Source of the DNA: Candidatus Aenigmatarchaeota archaeon
Lineage (GTDB): Archaea; Aenigmatarchaeota; Aenigmatarchaeia; QMZP01
Reading direction: 5' to 3'
DNA: 14,668 nucleotides
Assembly (NCBI GenBank): GCA_016202745.1
Contig: JACQOB010000086.1
Location: 1 to 14,668 of the forward strand
Part shown: positions 14,662 through 14,668 of the stretch, piece by piece
Layout: every line of letters begins with the position of its first letter
Position numbering within the stretch: the first letter of the stretch is position 1
Program-made: the position numbers and the translations under genes
The notes under the pieces: model-generated
Databases searched by the model: none
Seen by the model: the letters and a program-made list of their open reading frames with translations, nothing else
What the model was told of the DNA's origin: nothing

Positions 14662-14668
14662 ATATAAC

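Noticed and set aside
1..14668. CRISPR array, insertion sequence or toxin-antitoxin pair
   Set aside because: No regularly spaced repeats, no transposase and no recognisable toxin or antitoxin were seen; the two small proteins are not adjacent to each other.

Overview
This 14.7 kb window most likely comes from an archaeon. Four things point that way. PheS and PheT are the archaeal/eukaryotic type and form a compact pheST pair. There is a homodimer-type glycyl-tRNA synthetase, an archaeal NAC protein ending in a UBA helix bundle, and a family B replicative DNA polymerase. In addition, almost every gene has a TATA-like box about 20-33 bases before its start codon and no Shine-Dalgarno sequence, the layout of leaderless archaeal transcripts. 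The dense packing and general gene style would suit a small-genome DPANN-like lineage, but that placement is inference. Most coding sequence looks like 50-60% GC by eye; two short stretches (1-651 and about 8380-8715) are clearly AT-richer.

Layout from left to right. A LAGLIDADG homing endonuclease gene on the minus strand runs off the left edge (1-651). It is divergent from a MinD-type ATPase (791-1558). The MinD gene runs tail to tail into pheT, overlapping it by 42 bp; pheS and pheT are on the minus strand (4467 down to 1517). Across a 35 bp gap from pheS starts a class I methyltransferase (4503-5246), followed by a 77-residue two-helix membrane protein (5270-5503). Facing these is a membrane-bound family 2 glycosyltransferase (5582-6778, minus). 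Divergent from it is glycyl-tRNA synthetase (6865-8370), then a small AT-rich gene of unknown function (8407-8715). On the minus strand follow a SERCA-like Ca2+ ATPase (11491 down to 8729) and, just upstream of it, NAC (11848 down to 11528). Divergent from NAC is family B DNA polymerase (12010-14661).

Functionally the window is mainly housekeeping: aminoacylation (PheST, GlyRS), nascent-chain handling (NAC), replication (PolB), ion transport (Ca2+ ATPase), and a possible envelope-related group (methyltransferase, small membrane protein, glycosyltransferase). I do not see a clear multi-gene novel system. The points most worth a second look are the homing endonuclease with its own Shine-Dalgarno signal amid leaderless genes, the very tight divergent promoters, the Cys-rich tail of PolB, and the two small unrecognised proteins. 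There is no gene-free stretch longer than 300 bases, and I see no rRNA, tRNA, CRISPR array or insertion sequence.
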